From an uncultured Lachnospiraceae bacterium (GTDB lineage: Bacteria; Bacillota_A; Clostridia; Lachnospirales; Lachnospiraceae), in assembly GCA_947177885.1 (NCBI GenBank), contig CAMWWF010000002.1:1-39404 (forward strand): a DNA stretch of 39,404 nucleotides, read 5' to 3'. Every line of letters begins with the position of its first letter. Within the stretch, counting starts at the first letter, position 1. Below are positions 1-9,016 of the stretch, in pieces. Below the pieces are notes generated by a model, which saw only the letters and a list, made by a program, of their open reading frames with translations, ran no database searches and was not told where the DNA came from. Position numbers and translations under genes: made by a program.

Positions 1-795
1 GCCCTGTTGATATAAAGCTTTCAGCTTATCCGCGTCCTTTTCCACCCTGCCCACTTTACTGGGGTACTGAGGACGGATCACAAACGCCTGACCGTTTGCC
101 TGCTGCCTCTCAATGTAGGCCACCTGCTCATTGTAATTGATATGACGCTCTGCCATCAGCTCCGCTATTTTAGGATATTTCAGATAACGGGCTTTTATGA
201 GTGCCAAATGAGCGGAAGGCTGACGCACAAATCCCACTTCCTTCGTCATGATCACGATATTCTTCCGGTTACCGTCCATTATGGACTTCTGAAGGGGAAT
301 GGCATCACTCAGTCCTCCATCCAGATAACAGTTCCCGTCAATCTTCACATTTCTTGACACCAGCGGAAGGGAAGCGGATGCCCGGATCTTGTCGATATCT
401 GCTTTCATATCACGGATGCGGAAATATTCCGGTCTGCCCGTGACAATATTTGTGGCCACACTGTAAGCCTTTCCCTCATATGCCGCAAACGCTCTATAAT
501 CATAGGGATGCAGATAATCGGGGATCAGATGATAATTCATGGTAACATTGAACAGATCTCCGGAAGTCACAAGGCTTCTGACGCTGCAATAGCTTTTACT
601 GTCCAGATAATCAATATTGATATCCCTCGTTCTTCCCCTCTGCTTCGACAGGTAACTGCACATACTGCAGGCTCCCGCGGAGACACCGTACACACTGGAA
701 CACATAATATTTTTGTCCAGAAAAAAGTCAAGCACACCGGCCGTATATAATCCCTTCATACCGCCGCCTTCCAAAACCAGTCCGGCCTGATACAT
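1..795 (-). CDS. Patatin-like phospholipase family protein (3' end cut by window edge)
   Basis: The first 265 residues are present and the frame is open to the left edge. The patatin hallmarks are visible: an oxyanion-hole glycine loop LEGGGMKG at residues 8-15, the nucleophile elbow GVSAG with Ser39, and the dyad aspartate in DGG at Asp159. These support a serine-aspartate acyl hydrolase of the bacterial YjjU-like group; the natural lipid substrate cannot be read from sequence. Two adjacent ATG codons exist (798 and 795). The AAGGAGG site lies 6 bases before the one at 795, so that start is preferred. The gene begins 46 bases after the aminotransferase stop on the same strand, so the two are probably co-transcribed. 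Confidence 0.85.
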   Translation of the reverse strand, partial: MYQAGLVLEGGGMKGLYTAGVLDFFLDKNIMCSSVYGVSAGACSMCSYLSKQRGRTRDINIDYLDSKSYCSVRSLVTSGDLFNVTMNYHLIPDYLHPYDYRAFAAYEGKAYSVATNIVTGRPEYFRIRDMKADIDKIRASASLPLVSRNVKIDGNCYLDGGLSDAIPLQKSIMDGNRKNIVIMTKEVGFVRQPSAHLALIKARYLKYPKIAELMAERHINYNEQVAYIERQQANGQAFVIRPQYPSKVGRVEKDADKLKALYQQG

Positions 796-841
796 CATTA
801 CCCTCCTTATTTCAATACTGTTTCTATCTTATATATTACTC

Positions 842-2035
842 TTATACATTGCCGTAAGTTTCTCTCACAAATCTTCTCAATGCCGGCAGCGAACGTTCCA
901 CCTTCTCCGTATCGATACAGTATGCCATGCGGAAATATCCGGGAGCGCCGAAAGTGTCTGCCGGTACCAGGATGAGATCATATTTCAGCGCTTTCTGACA
1001 GAACGCCCGGGCATCCTCTTCCAATGCTTTGGGGAAAATATAAAAAGTCCCGCCGGGTTTGACACACTGAAAACCAAGATCCGTCAGTTCCCTGTAGATA
1101 AGATTCCTATTTGTCTCATAAACACCCAGATCCGCCGTCTGATCCAGCACCTTTGCCACTGCCAGCTGGATAATGGAGGGGGGACAGTTATGCCCGATCC
1201 CTCTGGAGATCTGACCGCACATATTGGTCATGGTTTCCGCGTCTTTACAGTTGGGGTTGACCGCCACATAACCGATCCTCTCTCCCGGAAGAGAAAGGGA
1301 TTTGGAGAAGGAATAGCACATGATCGTGTTGTCATAAAAAGCCGACACACAGGGAGCTTCCGTTCCGTCAAATACGATCTCTCTGTAGGGTTCGTCGGAA
1401 ATCAGCCAGATATCATGCCCATACTGAGCCGACTTATCCTTCAGCAACTGTGCCAGACGCCTCAGCGTCTCCGCGGAATACACCGCTCCGGAAGGGTTGT
1501 TGGGGGTGTTGACCAACACTGCCATTACCTTCTCGGTCAGCATCTCCTCCGTCTTTTCAAAATGGATCTGAAATGCCTCCGTATCCGGAGGAACCACCTT
1601 CAGTACAGCGCCGCTTAAATTCACATAGGGAGCATATTCCGGGAAATACGGCGCAAAAGTCAGTATCTCGTCTCCCGGCTCCGTCACCAGACGAAATGCA
1701 TGGGCCAGCGCGCCTGCCGCACCGGAAGCCATAAAAATATGCTCTTTGCGGTAGGGCAGCCCGAACCTGTTCTCCAGGGAAGCCGCAACCGCCTCCCTGA
1801 CAGCGGTAATACCCAGACTGGGGCTGTAACCGTGAAGCACAGTGGTATCCTCCGTCTGCAGCATTTCGATCATGGCATCCGTGAACGCCTGCGGCACAGG
1901 AACCGAAGGGTTTCCCAAGCTATAGTCAAACACATTCTCATATCCGATTTCCTGTCCTCTGGCGGTGGCGAATTCCGAAAGCTGCCTGATCACAGATTTC
2001 CCCGACAACATATCTTTATACTTCTGTACCAGCAT
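842..2035 (-). CDS. Pyridoxal-phosphate-dependent aminotransferase, class I/II
   Basis: This is a fold-type I aminotransferase of 397 residues, the usual length for the aspartate aminotransferase-like family. Visible motifs are NTPNNPSG (Asn180, contacts the cofactor), SDEPY (Asp214, pairs with the pyridine nitrogen) and SFSKSLSLPGERIGY, whose Lys245 should form the Schiff base with PLP. It transfers an amino group between an amino acid and a 2-oxo acid in the cytoplasm; the specific amino acid cannot be assigned. The frame is open up to 2125, but the internal ATG at 2035 is preceded by AGGAG at suitable spacing and begins the conserved part of the protein. The patatin-like gene follows on the same strand. 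Confidence 0.9.
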   Translation of the reverse strand: MLVQKYKDMLSGKSVIRQLSEFATARGQEIGYENVFDYSLGNPSVPVPQAFTDAMIEMLQTEDTTVLHGYSPSLGITAVREAVAASLENRFGLPYRKEHIFMASGAAGALAHAFRLVTEPGDEILTFAPYFPEYAPYVNLSGAVLKVVPPDTEAFQIHFEKTEEMLTEKVMAVLVNTPNNPSGAVYSAETLRRLAQLLKDKSAQYGHDIWLISDEPYREIVFDGTEAPCVSAFYDNTIMCYSFSKSLSLPGERIGYVAVNPNCKDAETMTNMCGQISRGIGHNCPPSIIQLAVAKVLDQTADLGVYETNRNLIYRELTDLGFQCVKPGGTFYIFPKALEEDARAFCQKALKYDLILVPADTFGAPGYFRMAYCIDTEKVERSLPALRRFVRETYGNV

Positions 2036-2199
2036 TTTACTGTCACTCCTGTTCTGACTGTATTGTCTTATTTCCATCACCTCAAATAACCTGTGTGCCG
2101 AAAATTCATTCCGTGTCCGGTGCATTATATCACCGAACGGTCTGCCTCTGTTTTAATTCTAACAGACTCTCGGAAGCCTGAGCCTGAGCCTAAATACAC

Positions 2200-2260
2200 A
2201 GCAGTCCAGTCACCAGGCTTCGTTTTCCGACACAGGCTCTGTGTGTATGACTGAACTGCT
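2200..2260. repeat. Inverted repeat between glpK and the aminotransferase
   Basis: Arms AGCAGTCCAGTCA (2200-2212) and TGACTGAACTGCT (2248-2260) pair with a single mismatch around a 35-base loop. It lies just downstream of glpK on the minus strand and upstream of the aminotransferase. No good T-run follows, so it could be a weak terminator or a leader structure of the aminotransferase transcript. Confidence 0.45.
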
Positions 2261-2313
2261 ATGATTATACTCCTCTTCCGATGTTTCTTACAAGCACAAA
2301 ATTCTGATCCGCA

Positions 2314-3810
2314 TCAATCCTCTTCCGCCCATACCAAAGCACATTTGACCGCCTTTTTCCAGCCCTTTAACAGCTGTGCCCGCTTTTCCTCTTCCATTTC
2401 CGGTTCAAACACGGCTCCCATCTGCCAGTTCTCACGGATTTCATCCCTGTCCCGCCAATATCCTGCCGCAAGGCCCGCCAGGTAAGCCGCTCCCAACGCC
2501 GTGGTCTCAATACACCTTGGTCTGTGCACCTGGGTATTGACGATGTCCGCCTGGAAGCGCATGAGAAAATCATTGGCGCTGGCTCCGCCGTCCACCTTTA
2601 AGCTCTTCAAATGCAGCCCGCTGTCCTGTTCCATGGCCTTCAGCACATCCGCGGTCTGATAGGCGATGGATTCCAGTGCGGCCCGGATAAAATGCTCCTT
2701 TGTACAGCCTCTGGTGATCCCCACCACCGTACCTCTGGCATATTGATTCCAGTAAGGCGCTCCCATCCCGGCAAAAGCGGGAACCACATAGACTCCTGTG
2801 GTATCCTCCACCGTCACCGCATACTCCTGGGACTGGGGCGCGCTCTTGATCATACGCATGCTGTCCCTGAGCCACTGAATACCCGCCCCTGCCACGAACA
2901 CGCTGCCCTCCAGCGCATACTCCGGATCCTCGGAGGTGCCGGCGGCAATGGTGGTCAGGAGTCCCGACTTGGAGGTAATAGCCTCCTTACCCGTATTCAT
3001 CAGAAGGAAGCAGCCGGTCCCGTATGTGTTCTTCGCCTCCCCCTGTTCGAAACAGCATTGTCCGAAAAGTGCCGCCTGCTGGTCTCCTGCCGCTCCCGCA
3101 ATGGGAATTTCCCCGCCCAGCACACCGGAATTGGTATGCCCGTAGATCTGACTGGAGGGACATACCCTGGGAAGAATGGAGGCCGGGATCCGGAATCTGT
3201 CCAGGATCTCCTGATCCCAGCACAGCTTGTGGATATCATAGAGCATGGTGCGGGAAGCATTGGTGTAATCCGTCACATGAACCTCACCCCTGGTCAGATT
3301 CCAGATCAGCCAGGTATCCACCGTGCCGAAAAGCAGCTCTCCTCTCTCTGCCTTCTCCCTTGCACCGGGCACATGATCCAGAATCCATGCAATCTTGGAA
3401 GCGCTGAAATAGGCATCGGGAATCAGCCCTGTCTTTGCCCGGATCACCTGATCAAAACCGTCCTCCTTCAGCGCATCGATCATATCCGCGGTACGGCGGC
3501 ACTGCCATACGATAGCGTTATACACAGGTTCTCCCGTGTCCTTATCCCAGAGGATCGTAGTCTCGCGCTGATTGGTAATGCCGATGGCGGATATCTGTCC
3601 CGCGTCCGCTCCCAGCATCGCCATGGCCTCCGTTGCCACGGCCAGCTGGGAGGACCAGATTTCCATGGGATTGTGCTCCACCCAGCCGGGTCGGGGGTAA
3701 ATCTGGGTAAATTCCTTCTGAGCCATTGAACAGATATTGCCCGACTTGTCGAAAAGGATACAGCGGGAACTGGTGGTACCCTGATCCAATGCCATTATAT
3801 AGTTGTTCAT
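2314..3810 (-). CDS. glpK: Glycerol kinase
   Basis: The 498-residue protein matches the glycerol kinase family over its whole length. It opens with [13 protein letters not shown], the phosphate-binding loop of FGGY sugar kinases, and carries GWVEHNP, NQRETT and the C-terminal [18 protein letters not shown] segment (here [16 protein letters not shown]). It phosphorylates glycerol to sn-glycerol 3-phosphate using ATP in the cytoplasm. AAAGGAG stands 6 bases before the ATG. No glycerol facilitator or glycerol-3-phosphate dehydrogenase lies beside it, so it appears to act as a lone kinase gene here. The gene upstream is the unrecognised protein ending at 3925, 114 bases away. Confidence 0.96.
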   Translation of the reverse strand: MNNYIMALDQGTTSSRCILFDKSGNICSMAQKEFTQIYPRPGWVEHNPMEIWSSQLAVATEAMAMLGADAGQISAIGITNQRETTILWDKDTGEPVYNAIVWQCRRTADMIDALKEDGFDQVIRAKTGLIPDAYFSASKIAWILDHVPGAREKAERGELLFGTVDTWLIWNLTRGEVHVTDYTNASRTMLYDIHKLCWDQEILDRFRIPASILPRVCPSSQIYGHTNSGVLGGEIPIAGAAGDQQAALFGQCCFEQGEAKNTYGTGCFLLMNTGKEAITSKSGLLTTIAAGTSEDPEYALEGSVFVAGAGIQWLRDSMRMIKSAPQSQEYAVTVEDTTGVYVVPAFAGMGAPYWNQYARGTVVGITRGCTKEHFIRAALESIAYQTADVLKAMEQDSGLHLKSLKVDGGASANDFLMRFQADIVNTQVHRPRCIETTALGAAYLAGLAAGYWRDRDEIRENWQMGAVFEPEMEEEKRAQLLKGWKKAVKCALVWAEED

Positions 3811-3924
3811 GTGTGAGCTCCTTTCTTTAATGCCGGTTGTCCGTCTGATAACCCCATATCACTTTTCCCGTCATCCCCCACCGATCGCGATGACACATTT
3901 TGCACAAATATTACATTGTTGCTT

Positions 3925-4833
3925 TTACAGCCTCTCTCTGATCGTGAGTTTCTCCTTATCTGACAGGAAATAACAGTTCCCTTCATATGCGTGCTGTTCA
4001 TAGAGACTGCACAGGATCTCTTTCATCCGGTGGTCCAGCCGGTGATACACCCTGCGGCGAGGCCAGGGAATGCCTTCCAGATATTCCTGCTGCCGCCCGT
4101 TCAATAATGAAATTCCCCTTGCCGCTGCGGAGTCAGGGATTCCGAAATCACAGGAAATGTACACTTTTTCATCCTTCTGAATGCACTTTTCTGTCAAAAA
4201 TGCGGAAAGCTCCGCTCCCCGGCCCGGGCATCCGGCCGGTTCTCCCGAGCCTACCCGCGCAGAATCCCTGCGCGTTTTATTGCACATTCCCCAACCGAAA
4301 CTTCTGCCTGTACTTTTCAGCATTTCCAGGCCCGGACCCCCGCCGGCATTTTTCAGCACTTCCTGATGAGAACCCTTATGTGCTATCTTTGAGATCACTT
4401 GCCCGGGGCGTCCGAACTTCTTCTCCGACACCTTTCCGGAAGGCGGTACCGCCAGGACGGCTGTGGGATAATAGCTGATTTCTTTCCAGGCTGTCGCCGC
4501 GGAAGCAGCCCCTGATAGAATCCCTTCCATGCTTGCAGTACTCTTTCTGCGATAGCTTGGCTTACCGTAGGAATCGTATTCCATAACGTACTCCGGTTTT
4601 GTCTCAGGAAGCTCCTCCTCCGGAGATTTCTCCAATATGACGCAATTGTCGCAAAAATGCTTATATATTGCTTTCCGCACCCGTTCACCGGATATGGGAT
4701 AATCCAGTCTCTCCATGATCTGCTTCGCCGTAAAACCACTGTCCGCCAGATGCCTGATGGCTCCCCCGCAGGCGGCATCAAAGGTAAAGTCGGACAGTGC
4801 GCTCTGAAAGACATCCCGGTCCGGATCAATCAT
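3925..4833 (-). CDS. Unrecognised protein coupled to a polysaccharide deacetylase; possible HTH N-terminus
   Basis: I do not recognise this 302-residue family. Residues about 20-60 (IRHLADSGFTAKQIMERLDY to VRKAIYKH) read like a helix-turn-helix. A central low-conservation-looking part (about 85-210) is rich in Gly, Ser and Lys. A more structured C-terminus contains KVYISCDFGIPDS and a run of helices rich in Arg and Tyr. No signal peptide or membrane segment is seen. Its ATG overlaps the last 8 bases of the deacetylase gene, which implies translational coupling and suggests a related task. The central part could be disordered. The alternative that this is not a gene is unlikely, because the frame is long, coupled and ends just before the glpK leader. 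Confidence 0.6.
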   Translation of the reverse strand: MIDPDRDVFQSALSDFTFDAACGGAIRHLADSGFTAKQIMERLDYPISGERVRKAIYKHFCDNCVILEKSPEEELPETKPEYVMEYDSYGKPSYRRKSTASMEGILSGAASAATAWKEISYYPTAVLAVPPSGKVSEKKFGRPGQVISKIAHKGSHQEVLKNAGGGPGLEMLKSTGRSFGWGMCNKTRRDSARVGSGEPAGCPGRGAELSAFLTEKCIQKDEKVYISCDFGIPDSAAARGISLLNGRQQEYLEGIPWPRRRVYHRLDHRMKEILCSLYEQHAYEGNCYFLSDKEKLTIRERL

Positions 4834-5641
4834 TCAGATCCACCGTGCAGCCGCCTTTTACTTCCACGTATTTCCCGTCGTCCACCTGCAGCCATACACT
4901 CTGTACGCTGGGATTCCAGACCTTTTCATTGTTGGCGGAAAATTTCAGACGCTTTGCCGCATCCATATAATCAATGATCTCAATATTGGTGGCATACCAG
5001 ATATCTTCTCTGCCGCCCATATATTCACAAAACTTCTCAATGACTTCCCAGCCATTATCATTGTCGAACTCATAGCTGTGTCCCCATACATACATCAGCT
5101 TGAGATACTGCTTTTTCTGGAAGTTCGCGAAAAACTCCGCCTTCTGCATCAGTTCGGGATCATTGTGATGGCAGGTGGGATGCCACTCCAGGGGATCCGT
5201 GGGCAATGCATAATCGGGCACGGATGGTACCACTCTGCCGTAGGCAATGCCAAGCTGCCGGAACAGCTGCTTGATCTCCTCACTGTAGGAGCCGTTGGGA
5301 TAGGCATGACCTCTCACCAGCTGTCCCGTCAGTTCCTCCAGACCTTTTCTGTCCTCCAGTATTTCCTCCGCCACTTCTGTCAGCGGACATCTCTCAATGG
5401 TAGGATGTGTCATGGTATGGGTCGCCACCTCGTGCCCCTTATACAACTCCGCCACCCTGCTCTTAGGGATACGGGGAGGATCCTGCTCCATCTCCATCAG
5501 ACCATAATTCAGATTAAAGGTGCCTTTGATCCCGTACTTATTAAAAATACGGATCAGTCTCTCGTCCTGGATCTTGCCGTCGTCATAACTCATTGTCAAC
5601 GCTTTTGCCTTCCCCTCCGGGAAGCAGATATATACCTTCAT
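4826..5641 (-). CDS. Polysaccharide deacetylase family protein (NodB-like, CE4)
   Basis: This 271-residue protein has the NodB fold signatures: ALTMSYDDG with Asp20 and Asp21 (motif 1; usually TFDDG), and HTMTH with His75 and His79 (motif 2), which together bind the catalytic metal. The later YPNGSY segment fits motif 3. Members remove acetyl groups from N-acetylated sugars in peptidoglycan, chitin-like chains or exopolysaccharides. No signal peptide or membrane anchor is present, so it may act inside the cell, which is odd for a wall-modifying enzyme but common in this short Firmicute subgroup. AAAGGA precedes the ATG. The next gene overlaps it by 8 bases. Substrate is unknown. Confidence 0.88.
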   Translation of the reverse strand: MKVYICFPEGKAKALTMSYDDGKIQDERLIRIFNKYGIKGTFNLNYGLMEMEQDPPRIPKSRVAELYKGHEVATHTMTHPTIERCPLTEVAEEILEDRKGLEELTGQLVRGHAYPNGSYSEEIKQLFRQLGIAYGRVVPSVPDYALPTDPLEWHPTCHHNDPELMQKAEFFANFQKKQYLKLMYVWGHSYEFDNDNGWEVIEKFCEYMGGREDIWYATNIEIIDYMDAAKRLKFSANNEKVWNPSVQSVWLQVDDGKYVEVKGGCTVDLND

Positions 5642-5997
5642 ATTTTTCCCATCCTTTCTGCGATGCCGCCGCTCTTATAAAAATAATACATTACCCGGCC
5701 TCAATGCGCAATAGTCACTGTTATTTGAAATGTATCCTCATGTTCCCCATCCGTTCCGGACAAAGCGGCATGACACCGCTCTCCCGTCAGCCGGACATAA
5801 ACTTTTCACTTTGACTTAATAAAAATTTTAGTTTATAAGATTGTCCTGCCATTGCCTTTTTCTGACTTCACTGTTATGATGGTTACAATGTTCAGAATAT
5901 TACATCTCATGCAGTTATAAGCCATGTTACGAACATTAACAGCTTCCATCAGAATACTCATTTATAAAAAGTTTTACTCAGGAAAGGAGCAATCAGA
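5642..5997. other. Divergent intergenic region (deacetylase / hflK)
   Basis: This 356-base spacer separates the minus-strand deacetylase from plus-strand hflK. It is AT-rich around 5815-5840 and holds the hflK promoter described separately. I see no small gene or strong hairpin in it; a minus-strand promoter for the deacetylase is expected but none stands out. Confidence 0.5.
5852..5880 (+). promoter_or_regulatory. Predicted sigma-A promoter for hflK-hflC
   Basis: TTGCCT (5852-5857), a 17-base spacer and TATGAT (5875-5880) form a near-consensus housekeeping promoter. It would give a leader of roughly 110 bases before hflK. Confidence 0.6.
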
Positions 5998-7080
5998 ATG
6001 AAAGGTGATTCTTTTCGCAACCGCAGGAACGGTTTCGAGACAATGGACGGCGGAGGCTCAGGCTCAGGGAAAAAGTCCGGCACGGGAAAGATTGCAGGAA
6101 TTGTCATCACAGTGATCATAATTCTGTTTCTGGCTTCGAACTCGGCATATGAGATCAAAGAGAAGGAACAGGCTGTCCTGATCACGCTGGGGCAGGCACA
6201 GGCGGTGACCGAACCCGGCCTGCACTTTAAAATTCCTTTTATCCAGCAGGTCAAAAAAGTAAATACCACGATCCAGGGCTTTACCATCGGCTATAATTCG
6301 GACACGAATGAAGTGGATGATGACGAATCTCTGATGATCACATCAGACTTTAACTTTATTGATGTGGACTTTTACGTGGAGTACCGCTACAGCGACCCTG
6401 TAAAAGCGCTGTACGCTTCCCAGGATCCCCTGGCGATTCTCCGCAACATCAGCCAGAGCTGTATCCGTACCGTGATCAGCAGCTATTCCGTGGATGATGT
6501 GCTGACCACCGGCAAAAATGAGATCCAGGCAACGATCAGGGAAATGATCCTGGCACGTCTGGAGAACCAGGACATCGGTGTTCAGCTGGTCAATATCACC
6601 ATTCAGGATTCCGAACCCCCTACCCTGGAGGTAATGGAGGCATTCAAATCGGTGGAGACCGCAAAGCAGGGCAAGGAAACCGCACTGAACAATGCCAACA
6701 AATACCGCAATGAGCAGATTCCCCTGGCACAGGCTCAGGCAGACGGTATCATCAAGGATGCGGAAGCGCAGAAGACCGAGCGCATCAACGAGGCTCTGGC
6801 ACAGGTGGCACGATTCAACGCCATGTATGAGGAATATATCAAGAATCCCACTGTCACCAAACAGCGCATGTTTTATGAAGCAATGGAAGATATACTGCCG
6901 GATCTGAAAGTAATTATCGAAAGTCCCAACGGGAACACCCAGACTTTCTATCCTCTGGAATCCTTCACCGATCCCACAGGCGCCTCCTCCGGCTCCGGCA
7001 GCAATGGCACTTCCACAGGAAACAGCAACACCACAGACGGGAATAATACTGCCGAAAACAGTAATACACCAAACACTTAA
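5998..7080 (+). CDS. hflK: HflK-like SPFH/band 7 membrane protein
   Basis: The 360-residue protein has a Gly/Ser-rich cytoplasmic start, one membrane helix at about residues 31-48, then an SPFH (band 7/prohibitin) domain beginning EIKEKEQAVLITLGQ and a long Ala/Glu/Gln-rich coiled-coil near residues 205-280. The tail is rich in Ser, Thr, Gly and Asn. In E. coli HflK pairs with HflC to form a large membrane cage that encloses and modulates the FtsH protease; a similar role is inferred here because hflC follows directly. GGAAAGGAG precedes the ATG. The Ser/Thr/Asn tail is not needed for the fold and is probably disordered. Confidence 0.88.
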   Translation: MKGDSFRNRRNGFETMDGGGSGSGKKSGTGKIAGIVITVIIILFLASNSAYEIKEKEQAVLITLGQAQAVTEPGLHFKIPFIQQVKKVNTTIQGFTIGYNSDTNEVDDDESLMITSDFNFIDVDFYVEYRYSDPVKALYASQDPLAILRNISQSCIRTVISSYSVDDVLTTGKNEIQATIREMILARLENQDIGVQLVNITIQDSEPPTLEVMEAFKSVETAKQGKETALNNANKYRNEQIPLAQAQADGIIKDAEAQKTERINEALAQVARFNAMYEEYIKNPTVTKQRMFYEAMEDILPDLKVIIESPNGNTQTFYPLESFTDPTGASSGSGSNGTSTGNSNTTDGNNTAENSNTPNT

Positions 7081-7153
7081 AATAATTTCCTGAACGAAAA
7101 TATCCCTTGCGAATCCCCTTTACTCCGTTCAGAATGGAAAGGATGAAATATAT

Positions 7154-8023
7154 ATGAAAACAGTAAAGAAAATCATGATCGTTGTGGTGCTGTTCCTTCT
7201 GATTGTCACCGGCGCCTCAGGCATTGTCATCACAAATGAAAATGAATACAGCCTTGTCCGCCAGTTCGGCAAGATAGACCATGTGGTCTCCTCGGCAGGT
7301 ATCAGCTTTAAGATTCCTTTTATTCAGACCGTGGACACACTGCCCAAACAAATCCTGCTCTACGATCTGTCCGCCTCCGATGTGATCACCAGCGACAAAA
7401 AAACCATGATCTGTGACAGCTATATTTTATGGTATATCACTGATCCCCTGAAATTTGCCCAGACGCTGAACTGCTCCATTCCCAACGCGGAGAGCAGGCT
7501 GGATGCCATTGTATACAACTCTACCAAGAACATCATCAGCAGTACCAGCCAGGATGAAGTGATCTCCGGCCGCGACGGCGAACTGTCCCAGGCGATCCTT
7601 GAAAATATCGGTACATCATTAGACCAATATGGTATTCAGATCCTGTCCTTTGAAACCAAGAAACTGGATCTGCCCGGCGACAACAAGGCGGCCGTCTATG
7701 AACGTATGATCTCCGAGCGGGACAATATTGCCGCCACTTATACCGCGGAAGGACAGTCCGAGGCACAGAAGATAAGGAATACCACCGATCAGGAAGTCAC
7801 CGTGATGCTCTCCGAAGCGCAGAAAGAGGCGGAGATCCTGATCGCGGAAGGCGAAGCGGAATACATGAGAATCCTGTCCGAAGCATACAATGACGAATCC
7901 AAACAGGATTTCTACTCCTTTGTCAGAAGCCTGGACGCCGTGAAAGCTTCCATGAAGGGCGGCAACAAGACAGTGATCCTCTCCCCGGACTCGCCCATCG
8001 CACAGATTTTTTACAGAAGATAG
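7154..8023 (+). CDS. hflC: HflC-like SPFH/band 7 membrane protein
   Basis: This 289-residue protein has an N-terminal membrane helix (residues about 5-25), an SPFH domain opening with ENEYSLVRQFGKID, and a coiled-coil rich in Glu/Ala (about 195-245). The sequence near VRSLDAVKASM toward the C-terminus is typical of HflC. It is expected to assemble with the preceding HflK at the cytoplasmic membrane and influence FtsH-type proteolysis. It starts 73 bases after hflK with an AAAGGATG ribosome site, consistent with one operon. No ftsH is present in this window. Confidence 0.88.
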   Translation: MKTVKKIMIVVVLFLLIVTGASGIVITNENEYSLVRQFGKIDHVVSSAGISFKIPFIQTVDTLPKQILLYDLSASDVITSDKKTMICDSYILWYITDPLKFAQTLNCSIPNAESRLDAIVYNSTKNIISSTSQDEVISGRDGELSQAILENIGTSLDQYGIQILSFETKKLDLPGDNKAAVYERMISERDNIAATYTAEGQSEAQKIRNTTDQEVTVMLSEAQKEAEILIAEGEAEYMRILSEAYNDESKQDFYSFVRSLDAVKASMKGGNKTVILSPDSPIAQIFYRR

Positions 8024-8036
8024 CACCCTTTTCCTG

Positions 8037-8065
8037 TTGAAATTTTCCGGGAAAAAATGTAAAAT
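8037..8065 (+). promoter_or_regulatory. Predicted sigma-A promoter for the short flagellin-like gene
   Basis: TTGAAA (8037-8042), a 17-base spacer and TAAAAT (8060-8065) stand just after hflC. This looks like a housekeeping promoter rather than the sigma-28 type usual for late flagellar genes. Confidence 0.6.
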
Positions 8066-8108
8066 ATAGATACACCAGAAAAGGTATATTTAAAGGGAGG
8101 TGAATTTT

Positions 8109-8870
8109 ATGAGTTCGATGTCTGTAACTTCTTATGGAAGCGGTATTTATTCCCAGCTTTCCAGCGGTAAGAGGATCAATACTGCGGCAGATGATGCATC
8201 GGGACTCGCCATTGGTCAGAAACTGAAAAGACAGGAAACCGGCTTAAGTGTCGGCGCGCAGAATACGCAGGATGGCATTGGTGCCTTAAATGTAGCGGAC
8301 GGCGCTATAGACGGCATGGTGAATTCCCTGCAGAGGATCCGTGAACTCGGCGTGAGGGCCCTGAATGGGATTTACTCCGATTCGGACAGAGCTTCCTTTC
8401 AGACGGAAATTGACCAGCTGAAGGACAGCATCCAGCAGACTGCCAAGAATACTACTTTTAATGAGCAGAAGCTGTTGGACGGCAGCATGGCCGATCTGCA
8501 TCTGGCAACCAATCCCGATGGCGGCGGATTAGAGATCGGTATGGAGAATACCACTCTGGAGGCTCTGGGAATTGCTGATTTCGATGTGACCAGCGGGAAT
8601 TTCGACCTGGGCGCGATCGATGCTGCAATTGACAAATTATCCGGTCAAAGAAGTTCTCTCGGCGCATATACAAATCGTCTGGAGCACACCTATAATTACA
8701 ATACCAACGCTAATGAGCAGCTGTTAAGCGCCAGAAGCCGTATAGAAGATCTGGATATGCCCAAGGCTATTTCCGAGAAGAAGAAACAGGATCTTCTGAA
8801 TCAGTACAAAAATCTGATGCTGAAGAGTCATATGAATCAGAGATCAAATGTTTTAAGGCTGTTCCAGTAG
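8109..8870 (+). CDS. Short flagellin-like protein with shortened N-terminal D0
   Basis: The 253-residue product has the flagellin N-terminal helix (LSSGKRINTAADDASGLAI, residues about 17-35), the GIGALNVADGAI segment, and a C-terminal helical region with LGAYTNRLEHT and SRIEDLDMPKAISE. Only about 16 residues precede LSSGKRI, whereas the other flagellin in this window has about 30, so the N-terminal D0 helix is cut short. The C-terminus ends NVLRLFQ. The hypervariable D2/D3 part is nearly absent. The ATG at 8109 follows GGGAGGTG; a GTG at 8100 lies within the ribosome site and is rejected. It may be a minor filament protein or an alternative flagellin-fold secreted protein. Confidence 0.85.
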   Translation: MSSMSVTSYGSGIYSQLSSGKRINTAADDASGLAIGQKLKRQETGLSVGAQNTQDGIGALNVADGAIDGMVNSLQRIRELGVRALNGIYSDSDRASFQTEIDQLKDSIQQTAKNTTFNEQKLLDGSMADLHLATNPDGGGLEIGMENTTLEALGIADFDVTSGNFDLGAIDAAIDKLSGQRSSLGAYTNRLEHTYNYNTNANEQLLSARSRIEDLDMPKAISEKKKQDLLNQYKNLMLKSHMNQRSNVLRLFQ

Positions 8871-8893
8871 TCTGATAACTGCCATGAGAAGCC

Positions 8894-8936
8894 AAAAGGA
8901 CTGACGCACCGCAAATATCGGTGCCTCAGTCCTTTT
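8894..8936. terminator. Intrinsic terminator after the short flagellin, probably bidirectional
   Basis: AAAAGGACTGA-c-GCACCG pairs with CGGTGC-c-TCAGTCCTTTT around a 7-base loop, with T-runs on both strands. It can end the flagellin transcript (plus) and the aldo/keto reductase transcript (minus). Confidence 0.85.
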
Positions 8937-9016
8937 CTTGCTTTCCGTTCGCTTTCTGTGTATGCCGGTATTTCTTCCATGTCTGCATCAGGATTCCGGC
9001 AATACTCTTACGCTTT

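Noticed and set aside
2611..3729. A 372-codon open frame on the plus strand
   Set aside because: It is antisense to glycerol kinase over its whole length, shows no family similarity, and is explained by codon bias of the real gene.
8894..8936. Small RNA gene after the short flagellin
   Set aside because: The structure with flanking A- and T-runs is a standard bidirectional terminator.
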